Positions 14,401-26,970 of a stretch of 64,000 nt of DNA are shown here, in pieces. Source of the stretch: Sitta carolinensis (taxonomy: Eukaryota; Chordata; Aves; Passeriformes; Sittidae); NCBI GenBank assembly GCA_032173965.1, contig CM063284.1:118022410-118086409 (forward strand). Reading direction: 5' to 3'. Each line of letters starts with the position of its first letter. Positions within the stretch are counted from its first letter, which is position 1. The notes beneath the pieces are model-generated. The model had not been told where the DNA came from and searched no databases. It saw only the letters and a list, made by a program, of their open reading frames with translations. Position numbers and translations under genes: made by a program.

Positions 14401-16190
14401 TAATATAGTATCTTCAGGAGTTAAACTGGAGGTAAAGGAAAACTTCGTATTTACAAGCATCCATAATGTATCAATTGTGGGTAATTAGCATGCTAAGACT
14501 GCAGCAATGTTTGAGTCTGATAGTAATCAAAGGATAGTAGGGGTTTTCAGTCTGCCATTCTCTTCTTATGAGCTCTCTTTGTTTCCAAAAGCTTTACCAC
14601 CTATTCTACCCCAATAAAAATACCTACCCTACACCTTTCCCATTGTACACCTGGAGTTATCTTCCCATTTACTTCAGTCCTCATTATTTTAAGGAAAAAC
14701 CCATAAAAAAATGAACGATTTTAAATTTTAAGTAGAAACTGCTAGTTGAGGATTGAACATCAGGTATAGGAGAAGTGATGATATTCCTGATGGTAAGGAA
14801 AAACAGAGCAGAGGACTCACACACTCACACATGATTGCAGTGGCATAAATATAATCATTGATAAGACAAATGTCCTTTCTTTGGGGAAAAAAAAAAAAAA
14901 AATTAAGCTCCATGTGGCTCTGTCTTCGGAGTAGGACAAAGATTGCTTCCCATATACCGACTGGGTCCTGTGACTCACCCTGTGAGTACGCTGGGATTCC
15001 CGCCAGTCTACTTTCCTTCTCCCCTCACAGCTGGTTTCTGTAGGAAACAGTGCACAGAAATACAGGCACATTTCACAATAGGAAAAGCCCATCATTTTTA
15101 CTACCCACAGACTTTTGTTCATACTAGAAGGAACTATATTGCACTTAAGTGACCGCAAGAAATTCTTAAAAATTTGATAGTAACAATCTGTTCAGCTGAA
15201 AGCTACATCTCCTGTATTCCTGTACATGTCCTGAACTTCTCCTGGGAAGCTCTCACAAACTCAGGATGGATTTTGTTGAAGAAGTTCTATCTTAGTTTCT
15301 AGAGGCCCAAAACCACCAAAAAATGCTGTAATATCAGAAGATCTTTGTGACTCAAAAACCACTTTGTTACATTTAGCAACTATGCTATTAGTTTCTTCAC
15401 CATGATTAGAGAAAATTCACATCTGATTGGTTCACAGCTGGAAGACAGAAGTCCTTGACTGTACATCCTACTGTTTACAATTGCAAAAATGATCTAAAGG
15501 CTTCAAGCCTTCTCAACAACTCAAACAGAGTACTTTTGTTCTGTGTAAGCTGATAGAATTACACCTCCCCATATTTTTCATGAAGGGGGAACAAGATTCA
15601 GATTGCTTTTAAAAAGTTAGTATCCCACTGGGAAACAACAGATCAGGCTCGTTAGCCAGTGTGGTTAAGCAGAAGCGTGCCAGCTCACTGCAAGAAAAAT
15701 AAGGGGTGGGTTTAGCAGAAGTGAGTGTGCCAACTCTGTCTAGCCACAGGCAGCCGATAGCATTACAGACCCAGGAAGGAGTTTGAGAAACAAGTCTCTG
15801 TTTCACATTTTTAGGAATGAGAAAAAAAGGTTGCCCATGATCAGAGACATGTGGCCATTACAATTCCATGCAATCCATAAATTCAAACATACGTTGTATT
15901 GCATATAAAAGGAAACCTAGAACCAGCCCCAGCCTTAAAAGCTGTCATCCAGCATGGGTATGTTTATGGAAGTGAAAGTGTTATTTTTAAATAACCTCAG
16001 TTACCAACAAGAAGTGGTCTCATGCTCTATGAACTTCAAAATTCTGCTCAAAGCATAACATTAGAACCACGTTTTTCCCCCAGAAATTAGTAGCACCAAG
16101 GAGAAGAAATACTCCTGTACATTCTGTATCATACCATGAAACCAGAAATTCACATTTGCCTCAGCATGAAATTGCTGATATGTCAAAAAA

Positions 16191-16221
16191 CTTGAGCTTC
16201 TGCTCCACTTAGAAGCTCAAG
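16191..16221. repeat. Perfect 11-bp inverted repeat with 9-nt loop
   Basis: CTTGAGCTTCT and AGAAGCTCAAG flank GCTCCACTT. The arms pair without mismatch. Pairing does not clearly extend beyond the arms, so a microRNA hairpin is unlikely. It may be a remnant of a palindromic repeat. Confidence 0.85.
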
Positions 16222-18925
16222 TCCCACTAAAACCAGAAGCTATTCAAAGACTTAAAAAGAGCCATCACTTCAGCAATGCAATGAATAAGAATACAGGGGA
16301 ACTTCTATGAACCCCAACTAAACTCACAAGTATTATCCTTCACGTAGTGAGGTAAGTCATCACGTGTAAGTATGGTGAGATGGTGAAGGCCAGCAAAAGC
16401 AAAGAACTCGTGCATGGTCAGGCTGTATGTCTTTAGCATTACGATTTCCACTCCTTCCTGTATGGCCTGGTCTGCCCTAATCATCAGTAAAGTCCATGTC
16501 TTAGACAGATAAGCTAAGGCAGCTCCTCAACCAGAAAGAGCTGCCACGGCAACCCCCTGTAAGCCCGGAATCTGCTGCAGCTGCCAGAGGGGATTCTGCA
16601 GGCACAGCCCTAGTGGAAGGACAAACCACGAGCCCATTTAATACAGCCGCGTTGGCAAAATGTTGCTGGTCTTTAACATGTCACTGAGAGATCCAGAGTC
16701 TGCAGTTATCCCAAAGGCACCCTTAACTACTGTGTACTTTCATCCTGCAAAGTAAAAATGCAAACCCTTCCTCTGTAACAAAATCTAAAGCCCTTTCATG
16801 GTAGAAACAGGACCGCTAAGCAGATCATTTCTCCCTATTCAGAAGCCTACAGCAGCAGGATTTGCTGTGATTTTGAACAGATTTTCTTGCTGCAATAGTG
16901 TTTCAGTTGTTACTGATGCGCTATGAACCACAAAAAGGCTAAATCTACACACACCGCTTACAGAGGAGATTTCATTTGGCTGTATGATTAAGATGCAGCT
17001 ATTGTCGAAGCTCTATGCTGTGAGCAAATATCTAAAATAAAATCCCAGGTTTATCAAAATTTGTGGAAAATTTCAAATGTCTAAAGTGAAGTAAAAAATT
17101 TGTGTTGAATGCTGCAATAAGACAAAGTCTGATAAGGGTCTGTTATCACTTGTTAACTTTTTTGACATAAGATAGAAGAATTAAAGGTCTAAAAGTTAGA
17201 AAATTCCAGCTGTAGTAGATATTTTATAAGAAAGAAGATAAACACAGAAAAAAAAACCAAAAGGGACTCGAGATAGAGAAAAAAACAAACTGTTAAGACT
17301 GAATGACAGAGAAAACTGCCAGAAAAATAAAAAAAAACCTAAATGCACTAATTTTTTACTCTGTCTAAAACTGTTGAGAATCAGTTTGATCAGCCAGTCA
17401 AGAAGATTACGCTGATGTCAAGGCAATGACAGACTTATATAAATGAAGAGAATAGCAATGGCTCTAATCCCTCCCCTGGGTGAAGCAAGGAGTCCTGCAG
17501 AAGGCAGGTATGGCAGAAAAGGCAAGAAGCTTTCAAGCTACCCTCGACAAAGTCAAAGATAATACAGTGGAGCTCAAGGAGAAAACTTCAAGCAAGACAA
17601 AAAAAAAATTCCCAATATATCTTGATTAAACAGAAACCTAGTGAAATTTGTAAACGTCAAAAATTAATATTATTGGTTAATAAACTCCATTATGTTCAAT
17701 GTAAATTTTCTTCAAAAGCTAGAGCACAGGTCAATGCAAGACTCAAGGAGGCTGTCTCTTTTTAGATCCATTCAACTAACAGCTGCCATCTCATTTCTGA
17801 GGCTTGAAATTAATTCAATTATACTTTCTCAGGAATTTCACAAAACCTTATGCTAGCCTCATGCTGAAAAGAATTATACAATCCTGGGGTAGATGAGTGA
17901 GCTTAGATTGATGTTCAGTACAGAAAGCAAGACCTGGGGAAGAAGATGGAGACAAATTAATAATTGGGAAAGCACGGAGCCTTTGTAAAGATTAAGTGTT
18001 GAAGTCCTCATGCCTTAGGTCTGCAGAAGTGACAGGGTCCTGGCATGAGCTGAGCTGTTACGGAAGTAACAATACAGGTTATAAACTGAGATGGCAAGGG
18101 ATCAGCCACAACCACAGGACAGGGCAGGAGGCCGGATGGAATTTCTCTTCCTGATGCGTGTTGACCATCCTAATTTAATTCTTTTATTCTTTCTACTGCT
18201 GACTGGAGATGCACTCCATCACAACCTGCTTTCAAGTTTCATCCCATCAACTGAGAAATCCCACACAAGGAAAACAGAGAGGAAATCAAGGGCAATTAGA
18301 GGCACAGGGCGTTAAGGAGTCACTCATGTTTGCTGACAGCTATGTTGAGAATCCATGAGGAATTGCCAGGTGACTTACCAACAAAAGCGCTTCATTTTTT
18401 TGTTGTCATTTTGTCCACAGAAAATCCCCTTACAGGTTCCAGTGTGATAAAAGCAATTAGCAAAACTCACTCAAATGATAAAAAAGAGTCTCATTAGCCT
18501 AGCTTACCCACTGAGCATAGCAATGAGAATTCATGAAGACAATTACTAAAGAGCATGGCAAATTTTGTGAACAGTTAAAAAAGTGAACTGAGAAGTCAGA
18601 CTAAAAAAAGTACTCTAATATCTAGCAGAACAAAATGGATTATACAAAACATAAAGCCTGCTGAAAAAGTGAGGAGTGATAAATACAGGCTTCATCCTTT
18701 AGTGACATAAATCTAGTGCTACGCAGCAGCCAAACGCTGCAGTCAGGTTGTAGTGATTACGAAAAGATTGCAAGAGCCCAAGAACCTTACCTGTATGATG
18801 CAACCCAACTGTGCTGGTTGCTTCCCCTGAACGGAGCAGTTCTGAGAAATTTAGCATATAAATTCTTATTTATTGAGGCTGCAACCCAACTCCAGAAAAT
18901 GAAAGAAATGTCCACTGAAACAGAC

Positions 18926-19102
18926 TCCCCAAGGATGGGCAAGATGCCCACCCCTGGAAGCATTCAAAGCCAGGTTGGATGGGGCTTTGAGCAACCTGGT
19001 CTAGTGAAAGGTGTGGAACTCTATGACAGGGGAGTTGGAATAGATGATCTTTAAGGTCTGTTGCAACCCAAACCAACCTATGGTTCTATTATTCTATGTT
19101 CT
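18926..19102 (+). mobile_element. CR1 LINE 3' end
   Basis: CR1 3' UTR signature in the plus orientation: 'ggaagcattcaaagccaggt', 'tggatggggctttgagca', 'acctggtctagtgaaagg', 'ggaatagatgatctttaagg', then 'ttgcaacccaaacc' and the tail TTCTATTATTCTATG. It is heavily 5'-truncated and retains only about the last 180 bp. The tail is well kept, so it is probably younger than the copy at 5300. Confidence 0.92.
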
Positions 19103-22100
19103 TCCACGCTGACTTGCAGTAAAATTCATACTTCAGCAGGCAATTAACTAATCTATCCCTTCAACAATCTTAAGAAACGTACTGACTGCCATGAGCAGGA
19201 GAGACTTTCCAGTACCCTGCTGCCTTTAAAGAGATGATTTGGTATTTGCCACAAAACGTAAAAAGAAGGATCAGATACAGCAGGGCTGAAGATGCAGCTG
19301 TAAATGATCACTGCACCTGGGACTAAATGCTTGCACTATGGTTACAATCCCTGTGACAACAGGGATTTTGTCACCCAGAGCCTTGGATTCTGACCACTGA
19401 ACAAAAGCTGTGGGGGGGGAAATGCCCTGCACATGTGGGAATCCTAGGGCAGCCTTCACTTTGGAATCCACCACCATCATAGCACACTTGGGGATTTCCA
19501 TCTTCCAGTCACCCCCAATGCTGCAGTCATTCACTGAGAACTGAGCCAGGTGTGCACTCTTCAACACAATGACCAAGGGATCAAAACTGTATCTCTGTAG
19601 GACATTTCCAGCACCACCAATTACTTACAAAGTTGCAACTACATGCACATATGGAAGGGTTTTTTTCACATGGGCTAATAACAGAAACTATCTGATATTC
19701 CAATTCAGCACATTGTACTTGTACTAAAAAAAAATTACAAGAAAAATCTTCCTGGCCTTTCATTTTGATGAAACCAATTGTATCATTACAGTTTAAACAG
19801 CTTTACACCTCACATTTCTACTGGGTACAGCGCATTTGAGAACAGTGCATCTGGAACTGCTGCAACACAATTTGGAGGCATGAGATAACACATATGCCTG
19901 ACTCCTAAACAATAGTCTCAGAGATATTATTAATAAAAAAAATATGCTGAAATAATGTGCAAGACAAAACAAACAAGTTCTTTTTTATGTCTAAGCAAAA
20001 AAAATGAAGCACTGGTTCATCTGGTCCCATTTGAATTATCTGTGGCTTTCACAGTCTTCTTTAAGAGAACTGGCTGATCTTTTCCCAAAACAATGAAGCG
20101 AGCATGCAATGCAGAGGCTACAGAGCAGCAGCAGGCAGCACACATAATCTTGGCATTCTTGGCAGTGAAGGAGAAAGCATAAAAAGCAAGTTACTTCAGT
20201 CCACACTAAGTTGCCATTGAGACACAAGACCTATCAGATGAGCTTGCCTACACCTTTAAGCAGGTACTAATTTGCAACATCAGTATTTAATACTTTGAAT
20301 GGGAGATGAACTTGTTTGTTGTACTGGACAACATCTCAGGATATTTTTCATAACTTCTGCTTAAATCTTTCCAATGTTTAAAAGGATATATCCATCCATT
20401 AATGAGAATGAACCCACCCCCTTTCAGAAAAGTGAAAACAGAATGGTAAGAATATCCCTCAAAGTAAAAAATGAACCAAACACAGGACAACCTTCCATGA
20501 ACAGTTGTGTTCAAACACAATTTAATATAGTAATGCAGGAGACATTGCAAAGGACTAGATTATGTGGGAAGACTGGATGGGTCACAATAATTGTGTTTTA
20601 TTAGACTTGGGTTTCCAAGAGAGAAACACCAAGCTTTCCTTCTGGAAAGGAGATCACGAAGGCAGGAAACCTGAACTTTCTTTTAAGCCCAAAAGATCTC
20701 AGCATTGTCTTATTTTAGCTTCTTACCACTGAACAGACACAGCCCGCACAGTTTTATTTTAAAGTCTTCATAACAACAGGTTTTTAAGGCTCTAAATTTA
20801 TTATAGCTGATGTGGTTCTCTGTGAGGAAGTCTAAAGGTTGTGAAAAAAAGTCCCTTCACTTATAACTTGGTAATACCAAGTAGGTTCTAGCAGTGTTTT
20901 CACTACATAAGATGCAAGAAACTAAACAGCTTATAGAAGAAAAAATAATTCTGACTCATTCACATATGCAAGATTTCTTTGGAGCTTGATTATAATTTTT
21001 GTATCTTAAAGCAGCAAGTGCCAGAAATTGAGCTGTCTGTTCAACCACAAAACCAGACACTGCGCAAGCAGCTGTTTCCCAAGCCACTGAACACTGACAT
21101 ACAGGGGGAACCTCTCCAGTCCTGCTGTGAATAATTCTGTGTCATGCCTTAACGGTGACAGATAATTTAACCTGGCTTTAAAGGATGTTACGTGCAAGCT
21201 GCTAGGACACAAACTTCAAGTTTCCCTCATTTGGTCCTCAGAAGGAGCCCAGGCTCTGACCTCGGCTTGTTGCCCTTGTTCCAGGGCCTAGAAAGAATCA
21301 CCATCAGTCACGGAGACTGTGATGGCAACTGTCACTGAGAGGCCTAAACATCCTTCATGTAGTCGTGCACTATGAGCTCCATTTCATCATCAGATACGCA
21401 TATCTCAGTCCTACTGCTGTTCAATCAGAATCTTTCAGGCATGTACTTAAGGTTAAAAAGAGCACTACGTACAAGCCAGCTCTCACAGTACTTTAATTCT
21501 TCCTCCTAAATACCAATTCAGTGGTTTCATCATGTTTTACAATAGGTTCTTGGATGACTTCTGAACTGAGAGACATTTTCACTTCTTGTACAGCTACACA
21601 GCTGCTACTTTTTAAACAGGAATCGCAGATGAACGCTGCAGCGCGGGCTCTGGCAACATGCCTCACCCTCAGCTGTAGGTCTAGGAAATTTGCTATTTAA
21701 GCAAAACGGTAATGCTGAAACTAACCTAGCCATCTTAAAATCTTTTAAAAACATAAGAAAATCTGCTCCAACAGAATAACAGGAGTTTTCGAGAGGGATA
21801 TGGAGGAAACACATAATGCACTGGAAACAATTTACAAGTACTGGTACCTACCAACACAAAACTAAGTCTTCCATGGACGTTCTTCTGTCTTAATGAGGTA
21901 TAAGTCTGACCTGAGTAAAAGTTCCTTGAACAACTGAAGGAAAAAATTATGCCTTGTCATCAATCCACTCTTTGAGCTGATTTCAGAGAAGCTTTCCAAA
22001 CATGACTACCAAAGCTTCTCATGCTGAAAAATCAGCTGGAGAGAATTAGCATTGCTATGATCTATCTCCCACCAGAAGCTCTGAAGACAAGCTATTGTAA

Positions 22101-23869
22101 CCTGAAAAACCCTGCCAGCACTGAAGAAGAAAACACAGTAGTACTTTACAGCTAGGGATGCAATGACCAAACATGACTGTAGCATCAGGTGAGTGGAGTA
22201 GCAATAAAAATCACTCAAATTCTCTCTGAGGATATACTAGCAATTGTCCTTCTTTCCTAAGCATCCTGCTTTTGTTAACCTGATTAAATGGAAGTTTCTA
22301 AGAATATTTTTTGGTTTTCCTTGGGGCCCAGTTAGAAAGCTGGAGACTGTCTCCCTGAAGCCTTCAGAGATTACGGTAGCACACTATGACAAAGGGGCAG
22401 ACCCACCCTTTTGCTGGCATGCCTACAAAGGAAGAGAAAAAGTACAAAAAGACTGAAAAACTGACTTCTTCATCAGTTCTGTCCACTGTGTTTTAACAGC
22501 AGTAGTTTTCCCATGTTAAGGAATATATGGGTTCCTTTTGGTTTTGGTTTTTGGGTTTTTTTAAATAAACAGAGCTGCCAGAGCAAATAATTGCAACACT
22601 TCTGCATTCTCATACCATGCTGAAATGAGACTGTAATTTTTTTTTCTAAATACAATATCACTTCAAAAAGTAATGAAACATGGCAATCTTCTATGATCAT
22701 TTTTTCAACATATCATTGAAAAATTTCTAATTTTGTTCAAATGATTTTTAGACAAGTTACAAGGCAAGTTACATAAAAATTTGTAATGATCACTCAAGAG
22801 AAATCTGGAGAACAATCTTATGAGAAGCAAGACAATGGGGTAAGGAAAGAGCAGGCCACTAAGCAGTTTGCTGATTTTTTTTTTTGAGGAATCACAATAA
22901 GTCAGACAACCACACTTAACAGTGCTGCACTCTGCCTGAGCCATCAGAAGCACATTGACTCATACAAGGGTGCAGAGTAAGGCTGTCAGCAAGGAAATGA
23001 GTAGCTTGTGACAAACATGCACAGGCTTTCTGACAGATCCCTGGGCTGCCATGGGCCAGGAAGGAGACACTTCTTCAACCGCCCACTATGGACACAAATC
23101 TTCAAAGCGCAGTGTTGGAGTCCAGGTTTTCACTGCCGTGTCAGATAGTGGAAGCTTTCCACTTTCTGACTTTCCAGAGGGTACTCCTGTAACACCCCAT
23201 TAGCTCCATTTTGCTCATCTGTTCTTTCTTCACGTGCTTCCACAGGCTTGAGCAGGCCACTTTGCCAGGACTCCATGAATATTCTCCAAAATCAACAGGA
23301 ATGCATCCATTGCATTCAGCTAGAACCTCCTACCACTAGGCCTACAGTATGAGAGAGCATTATTTTTTAAAGAGAATTAGAATACTGCTTAGGAAACTAC
23401 AAGATTAAATCATGAGAAGCACAACCATAGCATTTTTGTTCTGATTTGAATTACGAATAGAAAGTACGAACAGTTAAGAGGAAACAAGATATGTTCTATA
23501 CAAGAGCCAAGTTTTTTTTTCCTGACATGTGCCAAACAAGGAGAAGAAACAGAAGAATCTGGCACCATTAAAAACAGTTTGTGGAGAAAGGGACTGAATA
23601 TCTACAGCCAAGATCCATGTGGTTTGTAAAGAGGAAACTTTTGTTTTATGGGACTCTCAGTCAGCCAAAATTCTCCCAGACGGCATGCAAATGGATATTA
23701 GCCTAAAATCCTACATGCTTCTTGTAAAAGGATCAGTAAATGATGGGGAAAGAAAAAGAACACTACTGAAGTTTGAAATCAGAATTCAAAATCTGCCTCA
23801 TGGTTGAAAAAGTTAGTTTACCAGACAGCTATAATGTCATACATATATGGTAAATGTCTTGGAAAGAAA
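19103..23869. other. Non-coding, intron-like DNA
   Basis: No supported gene. A 101-codon minus-strand frame (19576-19271) contains protein-like stretches such as KVKAALGFPHVQG and ALGDKIPVVTG, but I cannot assign it to a family and see no supporting splice signals. Short G/T-rich tracts occur near 22535-22562. No other recognisable repeat. Confidence 0.5.
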
Positions 23870-23965
23870 AGGCAGCAAGTTAAAGCACAAAACTAGAAGT
23901 CAGGAAAATGTGTTCCAAGTCTGGCTCCACTACCAAGGAGATCTATAAAACTTGGATAAAAGAGA
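23870..23965 (+). mobile_element. MIR-type SINE fragment
   Basis: The stretch TTAAAGCACAAAACTAGAAG, followed by TCAGG, a GTTCCAAGTCTGGCTC core and CACTACC, follows the order of the MIR tRNA-derived head and core (ttaaagcac...agtcaggag...gttcnagtcctggctctgccact). The copy is diverged and ends soon after the core. MIR elements are ancient amniote SINEs, so bird copies look this decayed. Strand is as MIR sense. Confidence 0.6.
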
Positions 23966-26722
23966 AAAACACTGCCAACTTAACAGTGAGATTTTCCTTA
24001 ACTTCATATAGTGTATTAACATTGCACGTATGCTGTTTCTTTTAGCTTCTGTATTTCCCCCACTCTCTGGCATTACGATGTACTACTAAGTTAAATAAGT
24101 GACTAGATAGAGTGTGAAGAACAGTTTTATTCCTTTATCAAAAGAAGCCCTGCTCAACTTCTTAATCAAAACACTAGACTGAAAAATAAAAACCAAACCC
24201 CCAAACAATTTTATATAATTTTATATGGGACCATAATTCTCATAACTGAGCAGAACACTAAAGTGGCTGGTACAATACAACAACTTAGCTGACTATTTCA
24301 AAAATATAATACCTAAAATTGTATTTCAGCATATTGGAGAAAGGGATGGACAGGCAACAGTTCCTCAGAACATATTGAGCAGTTATACCATGGGAGAATT
24401 CTTTTCAGCATCTCTAACAACTCTCTGAGTGCCCAGTGAAGCATTTGTCTGTGTTATCTGTAAATCAAGAGACCAAACTGACCTCAAATTTACAGCGGGG
24501 GAACTGAGGAGGAGTCCACAAGCAAGACTGCAAGCTTAGGACTTAGCAAAGTCCCAGCATGCCAGTGAAGTCACCCCTTCCTAGGGGAGCTAAGATCCAG
24601 GTAGCTTTGTGAGCTGAGACTCCAGGAAGTCCTGCAGCTGCCTGATGATGCAGCTCTCTAATTACATCACCAGTTATTACACACATTGGGGAGAGCAAAG
24701 TTCACCATAATGCTTAAAGTTCATAGGTCATGTCAGGGGACACTAGGATTAAGATCTGCACCTTTTTTATTTCCTTCACACCAGCCTTTATTTGAAATGC
24801 TTCAGCTAAGGTTTGCTAACCAGCTTGCTTTCCTCCTCTAAATATAGTGGTAAGCATGAATATAATTTTTGAAGTACTATGTATTCACTTGGCTTGTTCT
24901 CATTCATACCTTTGGGACTATCAGCTTGGAAGAGGAGCAGCAGGGTTAATTGTTCAGAACTTTCTGTAAGCTCTGTGTGTTTGTGTACAGTGCTCTAGAT
25001 GGACATTCCATGCTTCATGTTGCACTGGAATAATAAAAAGAGCTGAAAGTAATTCCCTTTAATTCTTGCCCTTTAATTTTATTCGCTCTGAAGAATAAAG
25101 AACAGAAGAAAGCAAAATCGGTAATTCCAAGGGAAAAAAAATAAAATTATAGTCCTTTTCCACAAAAACACAGGGAGGAAACACACCATGAAAGTATAAA
25201 CTATTGTATTTTAGTCAGAAACCAGAAGCTAGCAGTTATTATTGCCACTAAAAATATCTCCACCTCTCACACATGTACTTTACCAGGATGGCGTCTACTG
25301 ATCAGTTCTGGATGCTGATCAAGACCAGACCAGGTATAAACTATAAAGCTGAACAACCCCCAACAAAGTAGGTCAAGAAAACTGGGAGAGAAGGGAAACT
25401 GTTGCTAGGTGGCAGTGTACCTTAAGCAAAGAATTCTGTAAATCAGAGACTATTGGGAAGTGTCATTATCTTCTAAAAGAGGTCTCATCTTCAGTGTCAT
25501 CTTCAAAGTGCTGGTAGGAAGTGGAACTCAAAACGTGCATGACATGCAGGCTACAAATCAGAAGGATGAGAAGCAGCACCACAAAAAAGAAAGAAAAAGA
25601 AAAACCAGTCTTGAAACACACTACTATGTGAGACCCATGATGTAATGCTCTCCAGGTCTATTAGAGCCATAAGAAAAACCAACAGCCTATGAATGGAGAC
25701 TTGTACACCTTGAGAAGGTTATGTTTTTGCTGATTTCATTTTATTCTACCTTCATTTAAGCTCTGACCAGTAGAGGCAAGCAAAGAAATAAGCTTCCACC
25801 ACATCTTGGCACAGCAGTGAACAGTTGACAGAAAACCCAAGTGTGATGGTGAGAAAGAAAGGTTTCCTAAGGCTACTTAAGAAACAGAACTGTTACTTTT
25901 CTGCCTTAAACAGTTTCAGTCTTCAGTCCTTTTCAGAGTGGAGTAAGAAGGGACAATGACAGTAAACAAAAGGAGGTCATGAAAACACGTGCACTCCCTA
26001 GAGGTCCCATCAAAAGAATGGAGAAAAAGACCTCTGTAGAAGGCCAAAGTAAGAAGGAAGAGGCCAGATTTTTCTGGTATCCTTCTATCTGTCCTTCCTG
26101 ATGTTCCCTACAAGTGAAAACTACCTTAACATATTGCCTAAATTAGCAGAAGTGGTAAAAAAGACAGGCTGATGACATCTTGTGAACTACAATTCGCTTG
26201 GTAAGAGAGCTGTTAGCAAGCTCACAGCTTGTCACAGAGAAGGATAAGATGTTCTTGAAGGCAAAGACAAAATCTATATTCTTTTCAACAATATCTGTCT
26301 GGGTTCAAGAGAGCAATTTTGGGGAAAAGTATCTTAGATTAATGTAATTGTATAGATCAGAGGTATTTTAAAATATAGAATAAAAAGGAAAAATGAAAGG
26401 CAGTTTGCTTCACCAAGGCTTTAAATCCACAAATCAGGTCCCAGCAAAATCCTTTCTGAGAAATGTATCATACAATTCTTCTTATGTTGACTCCACTCTA
26501 CAATTATACTGTTTAAGTTTGGAAGTTTTTTAATACCATGTTCTGATGCATTAGAAACTGTCCAGAAACAATATATTAGAAGGTACATGTGCCATCTAAT
26601 GCAGCACAGAAATTTCTATACTGCTGTAAAGCAAAACCCACAACGTGTGCCAGGTATCACAGCACTCCTCACAAGCAATCCTGACCATGAAAACCATTCC
26701 TAATAATCAAAATACCAAACCT
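23966..26722. other. Non-coding, intron-like DNA
   Basis: AT-rich with no open frame above 65 codons, and no recognisable repeat beyond short A-runs (for example near 25133-25143). Nothing further can be supported. Confidence 0.55.
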
Positions 26723-26970
26723 ACAGAATCATGGAATGGTTTGGGTTAGAAGTGACTTTAAGTATCATCTAGTTTCAAATCCCTGCCATAAGCTGGGCCC
26801 CCTTCCACTAGACCAAGTGGTTTAAAGCTCCATCCAACCTGGAACACTTCCAGGGATGGGGCAGTCACAACTTCTCTGGGAAACTTCTTCCAGTGTCTCA
26901 TCACCCTCACCATAAATAATTTCTTTCTACTACATAATGTAAATCCACCTTCTTTCATTTTAAAGCAATA
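26723..26970 (-). mobile_element. CR1 LINE 3' end
   Basis: Reverse-complemented CR1 3' UTR. The plus strand starts with the inverted tail ACAGAATCATGGAATGG, then TTTGGGTTAGAAGTGAC, a CCACTAGACC block, CCATCCAACCTGGAAC and, at the far end, the 'cctcaccataaataatttct' block that precedes the UTR in CR1. About 250 bp survive. The copy is in the same orientation as the CYP7-like gene. Confidence 0.93.

Larger units (their letters stand above)
5691..18925. other. Non-coding, intron-like DNA
   Basis: Mostly AT-rich with no supported gene. It includes an exon-like segment at 7531-7676, two short perfect hairpins (8403-8425 and 16191-16221), a small TA run near 8034, and A-tracts near 14018-14036 and 14888-14901. 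A 127-codon minus-strand frame at 10116-10499 has no recognisable domain. Mildly GC-richer DNA at 16530-16670 shows no open frame of note. Confidence 0.55.

Noticed and set aside
18716..19054. 112-codon plus-strand frame
   Set aside because: Its second half is CR1 3' UTR sequence (PTPGSIQSQVGWGFEQ is a translated CR1 block), so it is not a host coding region.
25762..25778. CCAGTAGAGGCAAGC as a third CTCF-like site
   Set aside because: One G short within the invariant GGC core spacing, so it does not align to the motif.
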